In this document: piece by piece, positions 55,277 to 63,851 of the stretch
Numbering within the stretch: position 1 is the first letter of the stretch
How the letters are laid out: each line of letters begins with the position of its first letter
Source: Alphaproteobacteria bacterium
GTDB lineage: Bacteria > Pseudomonadota > Alphaproteobacteria > Sphingomonadales > Kordiimonadaceae
Length of the DNA stretch: 64,000 nt
Direction: 5' to 3'
Assembly (NCBI GenBank): GCA_021774735.1
Contig: JAJFIS010000019.1
Location: forward strand, 224,193-288,192
Notes under the pieces: model-generated
The model's input: the letters and a program-made list of their open reading frames with translations, nothing else
Database searches by the model: none
Told to the model about the DNA's origin: nothing
Made by a program: the position numbers and the translations under genes

Positions 55277-55759
55277 ATGGCGTCTTTTAAAAACGACATT
55301 GTAGAGATTTTACCTATGTTGCGTAAGTTTGCCGTAAGTTTGACGGGAAATCTTAGTGACGGTGATGACTTGCTGCATGATGCGGTGGAGCGAGCGATTA
55401 TGCGCTGTGAAACATTTGATAGTGGGCGAAAGTTAGAGTGCTGGATGTTTTCCATCATTAAAAACCTGTGGATTGACGGTATTCGTACAAAAACCCGACG
55501 TGGCACAACGGTTGAATATACCGACCGGGATACAAATTTGAGCATTGATGGGCGCGAGATAACAGAGCAAAAACTGATGACCCAAAAGGTATTAAAGGCA
55601 ATGTCGGAACTACCGACGACACAAAATCAGGTGACATTTCAAGTGCTTATTGAAGGTAAAAGCTATAAAGAAACGGCGCTTGAACTTAATATGCCGATCG
55701 GTACTGTGATGAGTAACCTTTCGCGTGCCCGCAAAGCATTGATCGAAAAACTCTATTGA
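55277..55759 (+). CDS. ECF-type sigma factor
   Basis: A 160-residue extracytoplasmic-function sigma factor with regions 2 (D-G-D-D-L-L-H-D-A-V-E-R-A and I-K-N-L-W-I-D) and 4 (Y-K-E-T-A-L-E-L-N then G-T-V-M-S-N-L-S-R-A-R-K). The ATG at 55277 has a GGAG ribosome-binding site and fits the predicted transcription start; the ATG at 55253 would sit at the start point itself. It is followed after 13 bp by its anti-sigma gene. Confidence 0.92.
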   Translation: MASFKNDIVEILPMLRKFAVSLTGNLSDGDDLLHDAVERAIMRCETFDSGRKLECWMFSIIKNLWIDGIRTKTRRGTTVEYTDRDTNLSIDGREITEQKLMTQKVLKAMSELPTTQNQVTFQVLIEGKSYKETALELNMPIGTVMSNLSRARKALIEKLY

Positions 55760-55772
55760 GAAGGCTAGTGAA

Positions 55773-56486
55773 ATGGCAAAGATTTCCAGTGAAACTCTAA
55801 TGGCTTACGCCGACGGTGAATTGCACGGCGGGGATAAAATATTGGTTGAAGAAGCCTTAAAAAAAGATGCTGATTTACGGGATCAATTGTCGCGGCATTA
55901 TGCGCTGAAAGCCGAACTGGCCATGGCCTTTAAGGAAATAGATGAAGTGCCTATGCCCGCTGACATATTAGGTATGCTGCAAGAAGATAGCCCCCAAAGT
56001 AGCCCAAAAGATAACACTGTTGTGAGCCTAACTCCCCCCCCTGTGGTTCACACACGACCGTCATGGCAACCGGCTGCATTGGCCGCGTCGGTTGCCGTGG
56101 CCTTCTTGGCGGGCATGATGGTGGACGGTGATGGTGGTGACCGTGGACAAAAGGCGGCTTTCACAGTTAGCGCAGACCTTGGCACCATGTTGGATCATGC
56201 TGCAAGCGGCACAGAGGCAGGAGGCTATAAAGTTGAAGCGTCATTCCTTGACGTGGTAGGGACTTTCTGTCGTAGTTTCACTGCCGCAAAGACCGGAGGT
56301 GAGCAGCAGGGATTAAGCTGTCGTAATGCGCAGGGTGTATGGACGTTATCCGTGCTGACCCCGACCCTCCCGGCCAAGGCCTATTTGCCGGCAAGCGGCG
56401 ACACAGGTGGCTTGATTGAACAATCTACCGCCGCGATGCGCAAGCTTTCTATATCAGATGAGCGTGATTATTTATCGTCAGACTGA
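55773..56486 (+). CDS. Membrane-bound anti-sigma factor
   Basis: A 237-residue single-pass protein. The cytoplasmic N-terminus (about residues 1-95, with M-A-Y-A-D-G-E-L-H and the following long helix) is typical of anti-sigma domains that hold ECF factors. A membrane helix lies near 98-117 (A-A-L-A-A-S-V-A-V-A-F-L-A-G-M). The periplasmic part has two Cys (F-C-R-S-F and L-S-C-R-N) that could form a disulfide and sense a signal. The gene is coupled closely to the sigma gene and overlaps the DUF1304 gene tail-to-tail by 19 bases. Confidence 0.9.
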   Translation: MAKISSETLMAYADGELHGGDKILVEEALKKDADLRDQLSRHYALKAELAMAFKEIDEVPMPADILGMLQEDSPQSSPKDNTVVSLTPPPVVHTRPSWQPAALAASVAVAFLAGMMVDGDGGDRGQKAAFTVSADLGTMLDHAASGTEAGGYKVEASFLDVVGTFCRSFTAAKTGGEQQGLSCRNAQGVWTLSVLTPTLPAKAYLPASGDTGGLIEQSTAAMRKLSISDERDYLSSD

Positions 56487-56851
56487 TCAGTTGGTTTTCG
56501 GTTCGCCGTATACAGGGCAAGCATAGCAATCACCGCAGGTAAGGACTGCGAAAATATGATGGACGCTTTGGCTGTGGCGGCACCAAACACCCCGGCAATG
56601 ATGATAGATACCAGCAGATAAAACATCACGTCCCGCTTATTGTAAAGCAAACCCCAAAGCAAACCCACCGCGAAAAGCCCGTTATATAGCCCTTGATTGG
56701 CTGCAACAACGGCGGTCTGTGCAGACTGTTCGGCGGTCATGGCAAACAGTTTTTGCCCAATGGGATGATCCCAGAAAAACATCTCAAGCGCCATAAAAGC
56801 GAAATGCAATAAAGCGACCACTGACACCATAATTTTTGCGAAAATTTGCAT
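56468..56851 (-). CDS. DUF1304 family membrane protein
   Basis: A 127-residue membrane protein with four likely helices, starting A-K-I-M-V-S-V-V-A-L-L-H-F-A-F-M-A-L-E-M-F-F-W. The W-D-H-P-I-G loop and N-Q-G-L-Y-N-G-L-F-A match DUF1304. Role unknown. It is convergent with the anti-sigma gene, overlapping 19 bases. Confidence 0.85.
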   Translation of the reverse strand: MQIFAKIMVSVVALLHFAFMALEMFFWDHPIGQKLFAMTAEQSAQTAVVAANQGLYNGLFAVGLLWGLLYNKRDVMFYLLVSIIIAGVFGAATAKASIIFSQSLPAVIAMLALYTANRKPTDQSDDK

Positions 56852-56981
56852 GAAATTATCTCCCCTAATATTTCAATTAATCATTTAACACTCTTATAAA
56901 GTCTTGTCACTTATTTACAGCAAGCCCTGTTTTGGCTATGGTGCTGCGCTGTATGGGGTGTTCTTAAAAAGGGAATTTACT

Positions 56982-57923
56982 ATGCCTAAAACGTCGGTAT
57001 CAGCTGCAATGCCAAAGAAGACCCGAGAATATGATGAGCACCCGATTATTAGCGGCAGTCGTTGGCAGGCCTATAAGCACCGCGTAGGGGATATTGTTGT
57101 CACCACATCCTATAAGGCGGGCACCACATGGATGCAGACGATTGTGGCCAATCTATTATATCAAGACGGTAATTTTCCCGCGCCCGTTAGTGTTATGTCG
57201 CCTTGGCTGGATATGGATCTTGTGCCGCTGGAGGATATAGTCGAAGGCTTGGAGGCTCAAACAGGCAGGCGTTCGATTAAAACGCACCTTCCCCTTGATG
57301 GCATTCCCTATTTTGATACAGCAAAATATATCTATGTGGGCCGTGATGGCCGCGATGTTTTTATGTCGCTATGGAACCACCATAGTGGCTACAGCGAAGA
57401 GATGGCAGAAATATCAAAGGAGAAGGCGGAAGCTTTTGGCCGCGATTTCCCCATCGCTTACGGTGATATCCACGCTATGTGGCAAGACTGGATATCAAAA
57501 GGCTGGTATGCATGGGAAGGCGACGGATATCCCTATTGGTCCCACCTGCACCATGTTCAGTCCTGGTGGAATTTCCGCCACCTTGACAATATTCATTTTG
57601 TCCATTTCGCTGACCTGCTTGCGGATCCGGAAAAAGCGGTCAGGGCGGTCGCTAGTTTTTTAGATATTGAAATTGATGAAGCGATGATGCCGGGCATTTT
57701 AGAGCGCATTGCCTTTGGCTCTATGAAGAAAAACTTTGATCAGATTATGCCCGAAGCCGGTGAAATTTGGCGCGGCGGCGGTGATGTTTTTATGAATAAA
57801 GGCACCAATGGACGCTGGCGGGGTGTATTGAGCGCAGCTGAGCTTGAACAATATGAACAGGCTGTTCGCCGTACCCTTACCCCCGATAGCGCCCATTGGT
57901 TGGAACATGGCGGCGCGGTGTAA
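56982..57923 (+). CDS. PAPS-dependent sulfotransferase domain protein
   Basis: A 313-residue cytosolic-type sulfotransferase. The 5'-PSB motif is in T-S-Y-K-A-G-T-T-W-M-Q, the 3'-phosphate binding in Y-V-G-R-D-G-R-D-V-F-M-S, and the C-terminal G-T-N-G-R-W-R-G motif matches the conserved R-K-G-x-x-G-D-W-K. It transfers sulfate from PAPS to an unknown acceptor. The ATG at 56982 has an AAAGGGA ribosome-binding site and is preferred over 56904. Confidence 0.9.
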   Translation: MPKTSVSAAMPKKTREYDEHPIISGSRWQAYKHRVGDIVVTTSYKAGTTWMQTIVANLLYQDGNFPAPVSVMSPWLDMDLVPLEDIVEGLEAQTGRRSIKTHLPLDGIPYFDTAKYIYVGRDGRDVFMSLWNHHSGYSEEMAEISKEKAEAFGRDFPIAYGDIHAMWQDWISKGWYAWEGDGYPYWSHLHHVQSWWNFRHLDNIHFVHFADLLADPEKAVRAVASFLDIEIDEAMMPGILERIAFGSMKKNFDQIMPEAGEIWRGGGDVFMNKGTNGRWRGVLSAAELEQYEQAVRRTLTPDSAHWLEHGGAV

Positions 57924-57943
57924 GCGGCGCGCACGTATAAGTT

Positions 57944-58495
57944 TTATGGGTTGGGAACGGGGCATCCTTCATCGGTGCAACCCTTTGCGGGGTCAGAGTC
58001 TGCTAAGCTTTGACCTTCGGGCAAATAAGGTTCCCGCAGAAGCGCCATAACCTCAGCCCCGATGATCATATCTTCTTCCCGGCCAAATTTATGCTTTCTG
58101 ATCTGGCCGTGGCGGTCTAAAATTATGGTCGTCGGGGTGCCGCGCATTTGGTACAGCTCCATCGTCTGCGGGATAGCTTTATTTTTTGACGGGGCATCGA
58201 TGGCGACGGGGAAAGTTAGTTTATACTCGTGCAGGAAGGCGGCCAAAGCCTCTCTTGTTCCTTGCGCTGCGTGATGCTCAAAAACTGTATGCAGACCGAG
58301 CACCACAACATCGTCGCGGCTGAAAGTTTGCGCTACCTTTTGGGCCTGCGGCAGGCCGTGGGATACACAGCCGGGGCAAAGCATCTGAAACACTTCAATG
58401 AAAACCACTTTGCCACGAAGTTCGGCTAAAGTGATTGGGTGATGGGTGTTGAGCCAATCAGATGTTCTCAGCTCAGGCGCTACTTTAAAAGTCAT
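57944..58495 (-). CDS. Thioredoxin-like redoxin
   Basis: A 183-residue thioredoxin-fold protein with the active site C-P-G-C (Q-M-L-C-P-G-C-V-S) and the cis-Pro loop R-G-T-P-T-T-I. A second Cys pair near the C-terminus (C-T-D-E-G-C-P) may serve redox or metal binding. It has no signal peptide with this start, so it is probably cytoplasmic. The ATG at 58495 overlaps the sodC stop by four bases, tying it to the oxidative-stress operon. Confidence 0.85.
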   Translation of the reverse strand: MTFKVAPELRTSDWLNTHHPITLAELRGKVVFIEVFQMLCPGCVSHGLPQAQKVAQTFSRDDVVVLGLHTVFEHHAAQGTREALAAFLHEYKLTFPVAIDAPSKNKAIPQTMELYQMRGTPTTIILDRHGQIRKHKFGREEDMIIGAEVMALLREPYLPEGQSLADSDPAKGCTDEGCPVPNP

Positions 58496-59103
58496 GGCTG
58501 TTTTTCCTTTCGCGAGGGCGTTGGAGCCGTTGTTTGGGGCTTTAAAAATGCAGCACAAGCTATGCGTTTTCCAGAATTACCACTTGGACCGTCCGTATAA
58601 TCATCGAAGGTTTCATGGATTATAACAGCTGTGCCATCACCGTCTAGCAGATCCTCCATGCTAATGAAGGAGGTGAAGAAATCCACTTTAGCAGTACCAT
58701 CTTGTGCCACATGAATATTGGGTAAATCGCCCATATGTTGGGCACTTGGTGTACCATCACCACTATGATGGAAACCATGCGTGCTTTTATGTGAAGCTAA
58801 ATGACCGCCGGCAGACTTGAAAGACGGCAGAGCGCTGCAATTGCCTTTCGTGTGGAGATGAACCCCATGTGGCCCGGGCGAAAGAAACTTAATTTTCATT
58901 TTAAGGAGAACACCGCCGCGCGCTTGTTGTGCAGAGACTTGACCGATGGTGTGACCACTTTGGTCAATTATTTGGGTTGCTGATAATGGCTGTTTGTCAC
59001 CGGCGACAGCATTTACGCTGGTCAGCATTATGGCTGTGGCTAAAAAGCTGCAGGCTAAATACAGGCCTACAGCTTTATTGTTAAGGGAGATATTTTTGTT
59101 CAT
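58492..59103 (-). CDS. sodC: Copper-zinc superoxide dismutase SodC
   Basis: A 203-residue periplasmic Cu,Zn superoxide dismutase. The signal peptide (L-Y-L-A-C-S-F-L-A-T-A-I-M) is followed by the family motifs GPHGVHLHTKGNC (Cu ligands and disulfide Cys), A-G-G-H-L, G-D-L-P-N-I-H-V and G-P-S-G-N-S-G-K-R-I-A-C-A. It overlaps both neighbours by four bases. A MarR regulator is divergent and may control this operon. Confidence 0.95.
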   Translation of the reverse strand: MNKNISLNNKAVGLYLACSFLATAIMLTSVNAVAGDKQPLSATQIIDQSGHTIGQVSAQQARGGVLLKMKIKFLSPGPHGVHLHTKGNCSALPSFKSAGGHLASHKSTHGFHHSGDGTPSAQHMGDLPNIHVAQDGTAKVDFFTSFISMEDLLDGDGTAVIIHETFDDYTDGPSGNSGKRIACAAFLKPQTTAPTPSRKEKQP

Positions 59104-59816
59104 TTTGGTGCCATTATTTGACCGGTAAGAGACAAATCACCCGACGCAATATCATGCACATTGGATACGCATAATAGAGGTGCTTTTCCTTCAGCATGAA
59201 CCTGCAGCTCTGCCGTAACACCGTCAAATTTAACAAGGTCAGAATCGCCAACGGGAACGGTTATTTGAGCGGTAGTTCCGTTTAAAATTGGGCTCATACC
59301 AGGGCTGTCCAGCGCAATGGGCAACATGGGTGCTGTTGCGGGCATTAAGTCCACACCGGGCGAGACATCCCGTACTTTTAGGCCCGCACCGCAGGTGTCA
59401 TCCTTTGTCAGAACAACCCAGTGCGAATGCCAGTTTCCCCCATCATTGGCAGGGTCACCGTCTTGGTTTTCATCGTATAACGGCGTGTCATCAAAGTCTG
59501 GATGTGCGGTAATGGCTAGGGCCAGAATGCCAGAAGCAGGGTCAAATCCCACGCGGGAGGGGTCAAGGTTGGTTGGCCAAACATAGGCTTCAACTTTTGC
59601 CCCGGTTAATTGTCCAATTGCGGTGGGTTTAATACTGCCTGCTAGACCCGCAACTTCCATCATAAAAGTGGTCAAACGGCCATCGGTGGTCGCCGATACC
59701 TTTGTAATATCAAAGGCAGCCTTTTTGGACTTGTCTTTTGGGCTTGTAATGTCATGGGCTATAGTTGCTTGTGAAAGTGCAGTGGATAGTAAAGTAGCTA
59801 AAATAAGCTTTTTCAT
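59100..59816 (-). CDS. Secreted protein of unknown family in sodC operon
   Basis: A 238-residue secreted protein with signal peptide (L-I-L-A-T-L-L-S-T-A-L-S-Q-A) and an acidic loop D-E-N-Q-D-G-D-P-A-N-D-G-G that could bind calcium. It has one Cys in the first half of the mature part and one near the end. I do not recognise the family. The ATG at 59816 has an AGGAG ribosome-binding site; the stop overlaps the sodC start. Co-translation suggests a linked role, perhaps metal delivery. Confidence 0.7.
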   Translation of the reverse strand: MKKLILATLLSTALSQATIAHDITSPKDKSKKAAFDITKVSATTDGRLTTFMMEVAGLAGSIKPTAIGQLTGAKVEAYVWPTNLDPSRVGFDPASGILALAITAHPDFDDTPLYDENQDGDPANDGGNWHSHWVVLTKDDTCGAGLKVRDVSPGVDLMPATAPMLPIALDSPGMSPILNGTTAQITVPVGDSDLVKFDGVTAELQVHAEGKAPLLCVSNVHDIASGDLSLTGQIMAPK

Positions 59817-59843
59817 TGGGTAACTCCTATTTGTTTCGTGTCG

Positions 59844-59858
59844 ATACCAATTGGGTAT
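59844..59858. promoter_or_regulatory. Palindrome between sodC operon and marR
   Basis: ATACCAATTGGGTAT has perfect ATACC/GGTAT arms around a 5-bp centre and lies 28 bp before the sodC-operon start and 54 bp before marR. It is a candidate site for the MarR protein to control both directions. Confidence 0.55.
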
Positions 59859-59911
59859 AGCGCAACTTAAATAGACTTGCAAGAAATGTTTTTAGTCGCT
59901 ACTATAAAAGA

Positions 59912-60469
59912 ATGAAAGATGATGTTGATATTGTCCTATTTTTGGAGCGCCTTGGACGGATGCTTAAAAATGATACCCATGCGGATGGCTTAAAGCCAAG
60001 CCAGTGGGATGCACTGCGCTATTTGGCTCGGGCAAATAGATTTTCGCGGACACCGTCTGCTTTAACGGCGTATTTTGGTATGACCAAGGGTACGGTTTCC
60101 CAAACTTTAAAAGCATTAGAGCGCAAAGGGCTGATAGCAAAAACCCATGACCCTTTGGACCGCAGAAACATACGGCTTAGCTTAACCAAAGCTGGGTCAG
60201 CGCTGTTAAAACGTGATCCCGCCAGTGCGATTAGAAAAATAGCAGGGTCGATGGCAAAGGATCAACAGGCAGAGCTGGTAGCTGGTTTAAACGCTTTGCT
60301 GCAATTAACCCTTGAGGATCGTGGCAGCAAATCTTTTGGTGTTTGTAAAACATGCCGTTACTTTGAAGAAAAGACAGCCTCAAGAGCATCACAGCGGTGT
60401 AAATTATTGGATGTATCCTTATCGGTTCAAGACAGTGAATTGATATGCGTTGAAAATATTACTCTTTGA
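59912..60469 (+). CDS. MarR-family regulator with C-terminal Cys cluster
   Basis: A 185-residue MarR-type repressor. The winged HTH spans about residues 28-95 (M-T-K-G-T-V-S-Q-T-L-K-A-L-E and D-P-L-D-R-R-N-I-R wing). The extra C-terminal segment holds Cys145, Cys148, Cys163 and Cys179 (C-x2-C-x14-C-x15-C), a set that could bind zinc or an iron-sulfur cluster. It is divergent from the sodC operon, so it may respond to redox state or metal. Confidence 0.88.
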   Translation: MKDDVDIVLFLERLGRMLKNDTHADGLKPSQWDALRYLARANRFSRTPSALTAYFGMTKGTVSQTLKALERKGLIAKTHDPLDRRNIRLSLTKAGSALLKRDPASAIRKIAGSMAKDQQAELVAGLNALLQLTLEDRGSKSFGVCKTCRYFEEKTASRASQRCKLLDVSLSVQDSELICVENITL

Positions 60470-60493
60470 TATGTGCCAATAAGCGGCGACCTT

Positions 60494-61159
60494 TTATCTA
60501 ATCAATGTAACACAGTCGGCTACATCAGCCCGGGGCATGCGGGCATTATTTATTTGCGCATCAACATCTTCGTAACCAAAGGAAATACCCACAAGGATGG
60601 CGTTGCCATCGGGTATATTTGCAATTTCAAAAACAGGGTCAGGGTAATAAGCCAGTGCGCCTTGCGGGCAACTGGCAATACCATGTTCAACAAATAACAA
60701 CATCAAGCTCTGCAAATAAATACCCATATCGATAGCATTCACCGCTCCCATGCTGGCGGGCATGGTGAGGAAACCCACATGGGGCGCACCAAAAAACTGC
60801 CAATTCTTCACCATCAACTGCTGGCGTTTGTCCTTGTCGGCGCGGCCAATACCCATGGTGTCATAATAGCGAAAAGCGCAGTCATATTGCCGGTCTTTAT
60901 AGACACCCTCTAGCGATGCATCACCGGGGGTGAATATAGGGGCTGGTTTTTTGCCAGAGAGTATTTCGGTAAGTAGGGCATTTTCCAATTTTTTGCGCGC
61001 TTCACCTGAGACAATCGTGAAATGCCATGGCTGGGTGTTGCAGTTGGACGGTGAAAGCTGAGCCAGCTGCAGAATTTTCAGCAGAATATCTTCTGGCACC
61101 TCATCGGGCTTATAGCCGCGTATGGTTTGGCGTTTTTCCAATGCTTGAGAGACTTTCAT
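60494..61159 (-). CDS. Nitroreductase-family flavoprotein
   Basis: A 221-residue NAD(P)H-dependent FMN protein. It starts with K-R-Q-T-I-R-G-Y-K-P, has A-Q-L-S-P-S-N-C-N-T-Q-P-W-H-F and A-S-C-P-Q-G-A-L-A. Substrate unknown. It follows a CoA-transferase gene (25 bp gap) and probably shares its transcript. Confidence 0.88.
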   Translation of the reverse strand: MKVSQALEKRQTIRGYKPDEVPEDILLKILQLAQLSPSNCNTQPWHFTIVSGEARKKLENALLTEILSGKKPAPIFTPGDASLEGVYKDRQYDCAFRYYDTMGIGRADKDKRQQLMVKNWQFFGAPHVGFLTMPASMGAVNAIDMGIYLQSLMLLFVEHGIASCPQGALAYYPDPVFEIANIPDGNAILVGISFGYEDVDAQINNARMPRADVADCVTLIR

Positions 61160-61184
61160 ATTGATATCCTTTGTTGGGTTATGA

Positions 61185-62255
61185 TCAGGACCAAAGCTTC
61201 AATGCTTCATCTGAGCTGATAAGCTGCGCATCACGGGGCTTAGCGCTGGGGTGATGGGCAAAACGCGGCGCTGGGGCGGCTTGCAGTACTGTTTCCGTAC
61301 TATATATCTCTCGCGCTTTTATATGGGGGTGCTCAGCGGCCTCTGACGGTGCTAACACCGGGGCAAAACAGGCGTCACTGCCTTCCAAAATATCCATCCA
61401 TTCGCTTTGGGTTTTTTTGGCTATAACGGCGGCTAGCGTTGTTTTTTGTGCGGGCCATTTGTCGACAGCATATTGATCTTGGAATAAAGCGTCACTATCC
61501 AACTTTAATAATTGTAATAGAAGCGCATAAAATTGAGGTTCCAGTGACCCAAGGGTAATATATTTGCCGTCTTTGCATTTGTAACTGTCATACCAGTGGC
61601 TGCCATCAAGTACGCTTGAACCCCGTGTTTCCTGCATGAGGCCCGCAGCCCGGGCTGTTAGAACCAAATTCATCATATGGGCGCTGCCGTCGACGATGGC
61701 AGCATCAATAATATCTCCCTTGCCCGTGGCGCGCGCCTGCATGATGGTACCAAGGAGGCCAAGTGCCAGATAAAGCGACCCACCAGCGATATCACCGATC
61801 AGGGTTGGCGGTGCAAAAGGGGCTTCATCTTTGTGGCCTGCATACCAAAGTGCACCAGACAGGGCAATATAGTTAATATCATGCCCTGCTGATTGCGCCA
61901 GCGGTCCCATTTGTCCCCAGCCGGTTAACCGGCCATAAGCCAACGTGGGATTAGCAGACATACATACATCAGGGCCAAGGCCAAGGCGTTCCATCACACC
62001 GGGGCGCATGCCTTCAATCAAACCGTCAGCTTTGGCGACCAGCGACAGGCATAAGTCCCGGCCCTCTGCACTTTTTAAGTCAGCGCCCACCACATTTTTG
62101 CCGCGCCTTGTTATATTACCTTCCACATTATTGCTGCTGCCGGGTCGCACGAGGGTGATAACATCCGCCCCCATGTCTGCCAGTAACATGCCGCAAAAGG
62201 GACCGGGCCCTAGGCCTTCAATCTCCAGAATTTTGACACCTTTAAGGATGCTCAT
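61185..62255 (-). CDS. CaiB/BaiF-family CoA-transferase
   Basis: A 356-residue class III CoA-transferase, similar in outline to alpha-methylacyl-CoA racemase. Features are V-K-I-L-E-I-E-G-L-G-P-G-P-F, D-M-G-A-D-V-I-T-L-V-R-P-G and the conserved Asp in A-G-H-D-I-N-Y-I-A-L-S-G. The G-D-I-A-G-G-S motif is present. Transferase or racemase activity cannot be decided. It likely shares an operon with the nitroreductase. Confidence 0.88.
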   Translation of the reverse strand: MSILKGVKILEIEGLGPGPFCGMLLADMGADVITLVRPGSSNNVEGNITRRGKNVVGADLKSAEGRDLCLSLVAKADGLIEGMRPGVMERLGLGPDVCMSANPTLAYGRLTGWGQMGPLAQSAGHDINYIALSGALWYAGHKDEAPFAPPTLIGDIAGGSLYLALGLLGTIMQARATGKGDIIDAAIVDGSAHMMNLVLTARAAGLMQETRGSSVLDGSHWYDSYKCKDGKYITLGSLEPQFYALLLQLLKLDSDALFQDQYAVDKWPAQKTTLAAVIAKKTQSEWMDILEGSDACFAPVLAPSEAAEHPHIKAREIYSTETVLQAAPAPRFAHHPSAKPRDAQLISSDEALKLWS

Positions 62256-62304
62256 AGATAAATCTCGCAGTGTTTGCTTATTGTGATGTTTGTCCGTTTA
62301 AGCC

Positions 62305-63399
62305 TTATTCAGCCGAAAGCATAAATTCTGCCATGACCGGCATATGATCCGAGATCATCTTGGTATTTTTTAAAAGGACATAATGGTCCTCAAGTCCAAG
62401 GTTTTTGGTGTAGAAAATATAGTCGATGGTCTTGTTTGGCACTTGGCTATTATTGTGGTTTGGTGAATGGGTGTACCAATGTTGTTTGGTATCGCTCAGC
62501 GTCTCGGCGATGGAAGGCACGGAGGCATAATGTGCTGTAAGCATGTCTAATTCATTATAGTCAGCATTATAATATTTACGGTTACGTTGGCTCAGGGCAT
62601 CGTAAGCAGCTTTTGAAGGGATCAGGTTAAAGTCCCCCGCCAGCAGTACCGCTTCGCCGCGCTTGTCAAAGTCAGTGATTAACTCTTTCACCCTCGTCAC
62701 CTGTTTTTCCATCGTATCGGTACCATAAGAAAAGGCACTAAGGTGGGTGTTCAGGAGCTGCAATTGGCCGCCACCCGCCAGAGGCACCGCCACGCCGAGA
62801 ACGGCCCGTTTGGCATTAAACTGCCGGAGGATAATATCGTCAGATGTAATGGCCGCCAGTGCGTAACGCCGGGCATTCTTTAGGGGATATTTTGAGATGA
62901 TCGACAATTTCATACCCACAGAACCCCCAATTTCTGCGCCAGGAATATAGTCGGCCAGCCAATAAAAACTAGATGTATGGTGGCTATAATGATCTGGTAA
63001 CAGGTCCAGCAAGTCTTGAAGTTGGTCGCGGTGGCCAGTGCGGGCAGCTCCTTCATCAACCTCTTGCAGGAAGATAAAGTCCGGATTTTCTTGGATGATA
63101 ATTTCGGCGGCTTGGGCCGTTATTTGATTGATAGTTTCAATCGATGGCCAAGGATCCTGGCCACCATCGAAGAAAAAGTTATTATTCTCGTTTCCGGCCA
63201 TGAATTGGACATTCCAACTCATAAGTTTCACCTTTTGACTGGGGGATAACTTGCGTGCGCCCTCTGATATTGTGGTGATTTCCTCTACCTCAATATCACC
63301 CGGGTGATAGGTAGAAAAATAGAGCCAGGTTGCTGTTATGGTAAAAAACACCGCGAGTGTGATCACCGACCATTTCAGCGTTGAAAGAATAAACCGCAT
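62305..63399 (-). CDS. Endonuclease/exonuclease/phosphatase-family membrane protein
   Basis: A 364-residue EEP-fold protein with an N-terminal membrane helix (residues 10-30) and a periplasm-facing catalytic domain. Family motifs are M-S-W-N-V-Q, F-I-F-L-Q-E-V-D, A-G-D-F-N and S-D-H-M-P-V. Members include phosphodiesterases and nucleases; the substrate is unknown. Confidence 0.85.
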   Translation of the reverse strand: MRFILSTLKWSVITLAVFFTITATWLYFSTYHPGDIEVEEITTISEGARKLSPSQKVKLMSWNVQFMAGNENNNFFFDGGQDPWPSIETINQITAQAAEIIIQENPDFIFLQEVDEGAARTGHRDQLQDLLDLLPDHYSHHTSSFYWLADYIPGAEIGGSVGMKLSIISKYPLKNARRYALAAITSDDIILRQFNAKRAVLGVAVPLAGGGQLQLLNTHLSAFSYGTDTMEKQVTRVKELITDFDKRGEAVLLAGDFNLIPSKAAYDALSQRNRKYYNADYNELDMLTAHYASVPSIAETLSDTKQHWYTHSPNHNNSQVPNKTIDYIFYTKNLGLEDHYVLLKNTKMISDHMPVMAEFMLSAE

Positions 63400-63516
63400 G
63401 TAACTTTTCCCCCAAAGGCCATGATACTGGCTAAACTAGAAAGTCACTTTAGATCTGACCCGACTAAAAGGTCAATAACGCACATTCTTTAGCCTAAGAG
63501 AATTGTTGGCGGTACG

Positions 63517-63851
63517 TTATTTTGGGGCATGTAAGTTTATCAATGAGTAAGCTACAGATGGCACATTACCACCATGAAACTCGAAACATTTAAGCTTCTC
63601 TGAAAGCCGTTTAGCGTTGTAAGCATGAACTTTTACTTCACTTCTTATACGGTTTAAATCGCCATGAAGTGTCTTCAGTTGAATTAATGAATATGGTTTC
63701 CAACCCTCAAACATACCTTTGTCAGAGAGAATCATAATAAAATATAATCCATAAGAAAATGTGGCAATATATTGAAGCCAGTTAAAGTTCATGTATTCAG
63801 AAAATAAGTACACACCAAAAAATATTGACGTTATTGTCCATGGATAACTAT
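63517..63851 (-). pseudogene. Membrane-protein gene cut by the IS element
   Basis: The reading frame continues upstream (T-I-T-S-I-F-F-G-V) to the predicted IS edge at 63852 without an ATG, and a TAG lies just inside the IS. The visible part has two hydrophobic stretches and then a charged cytoplasmic-type tail of about 60 residues. Only a GTG (63813) or internal ATG could start it. The simplest reading is the 3' part of a gene truncated by insertion. Family unknown. Confidence 0.5.
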
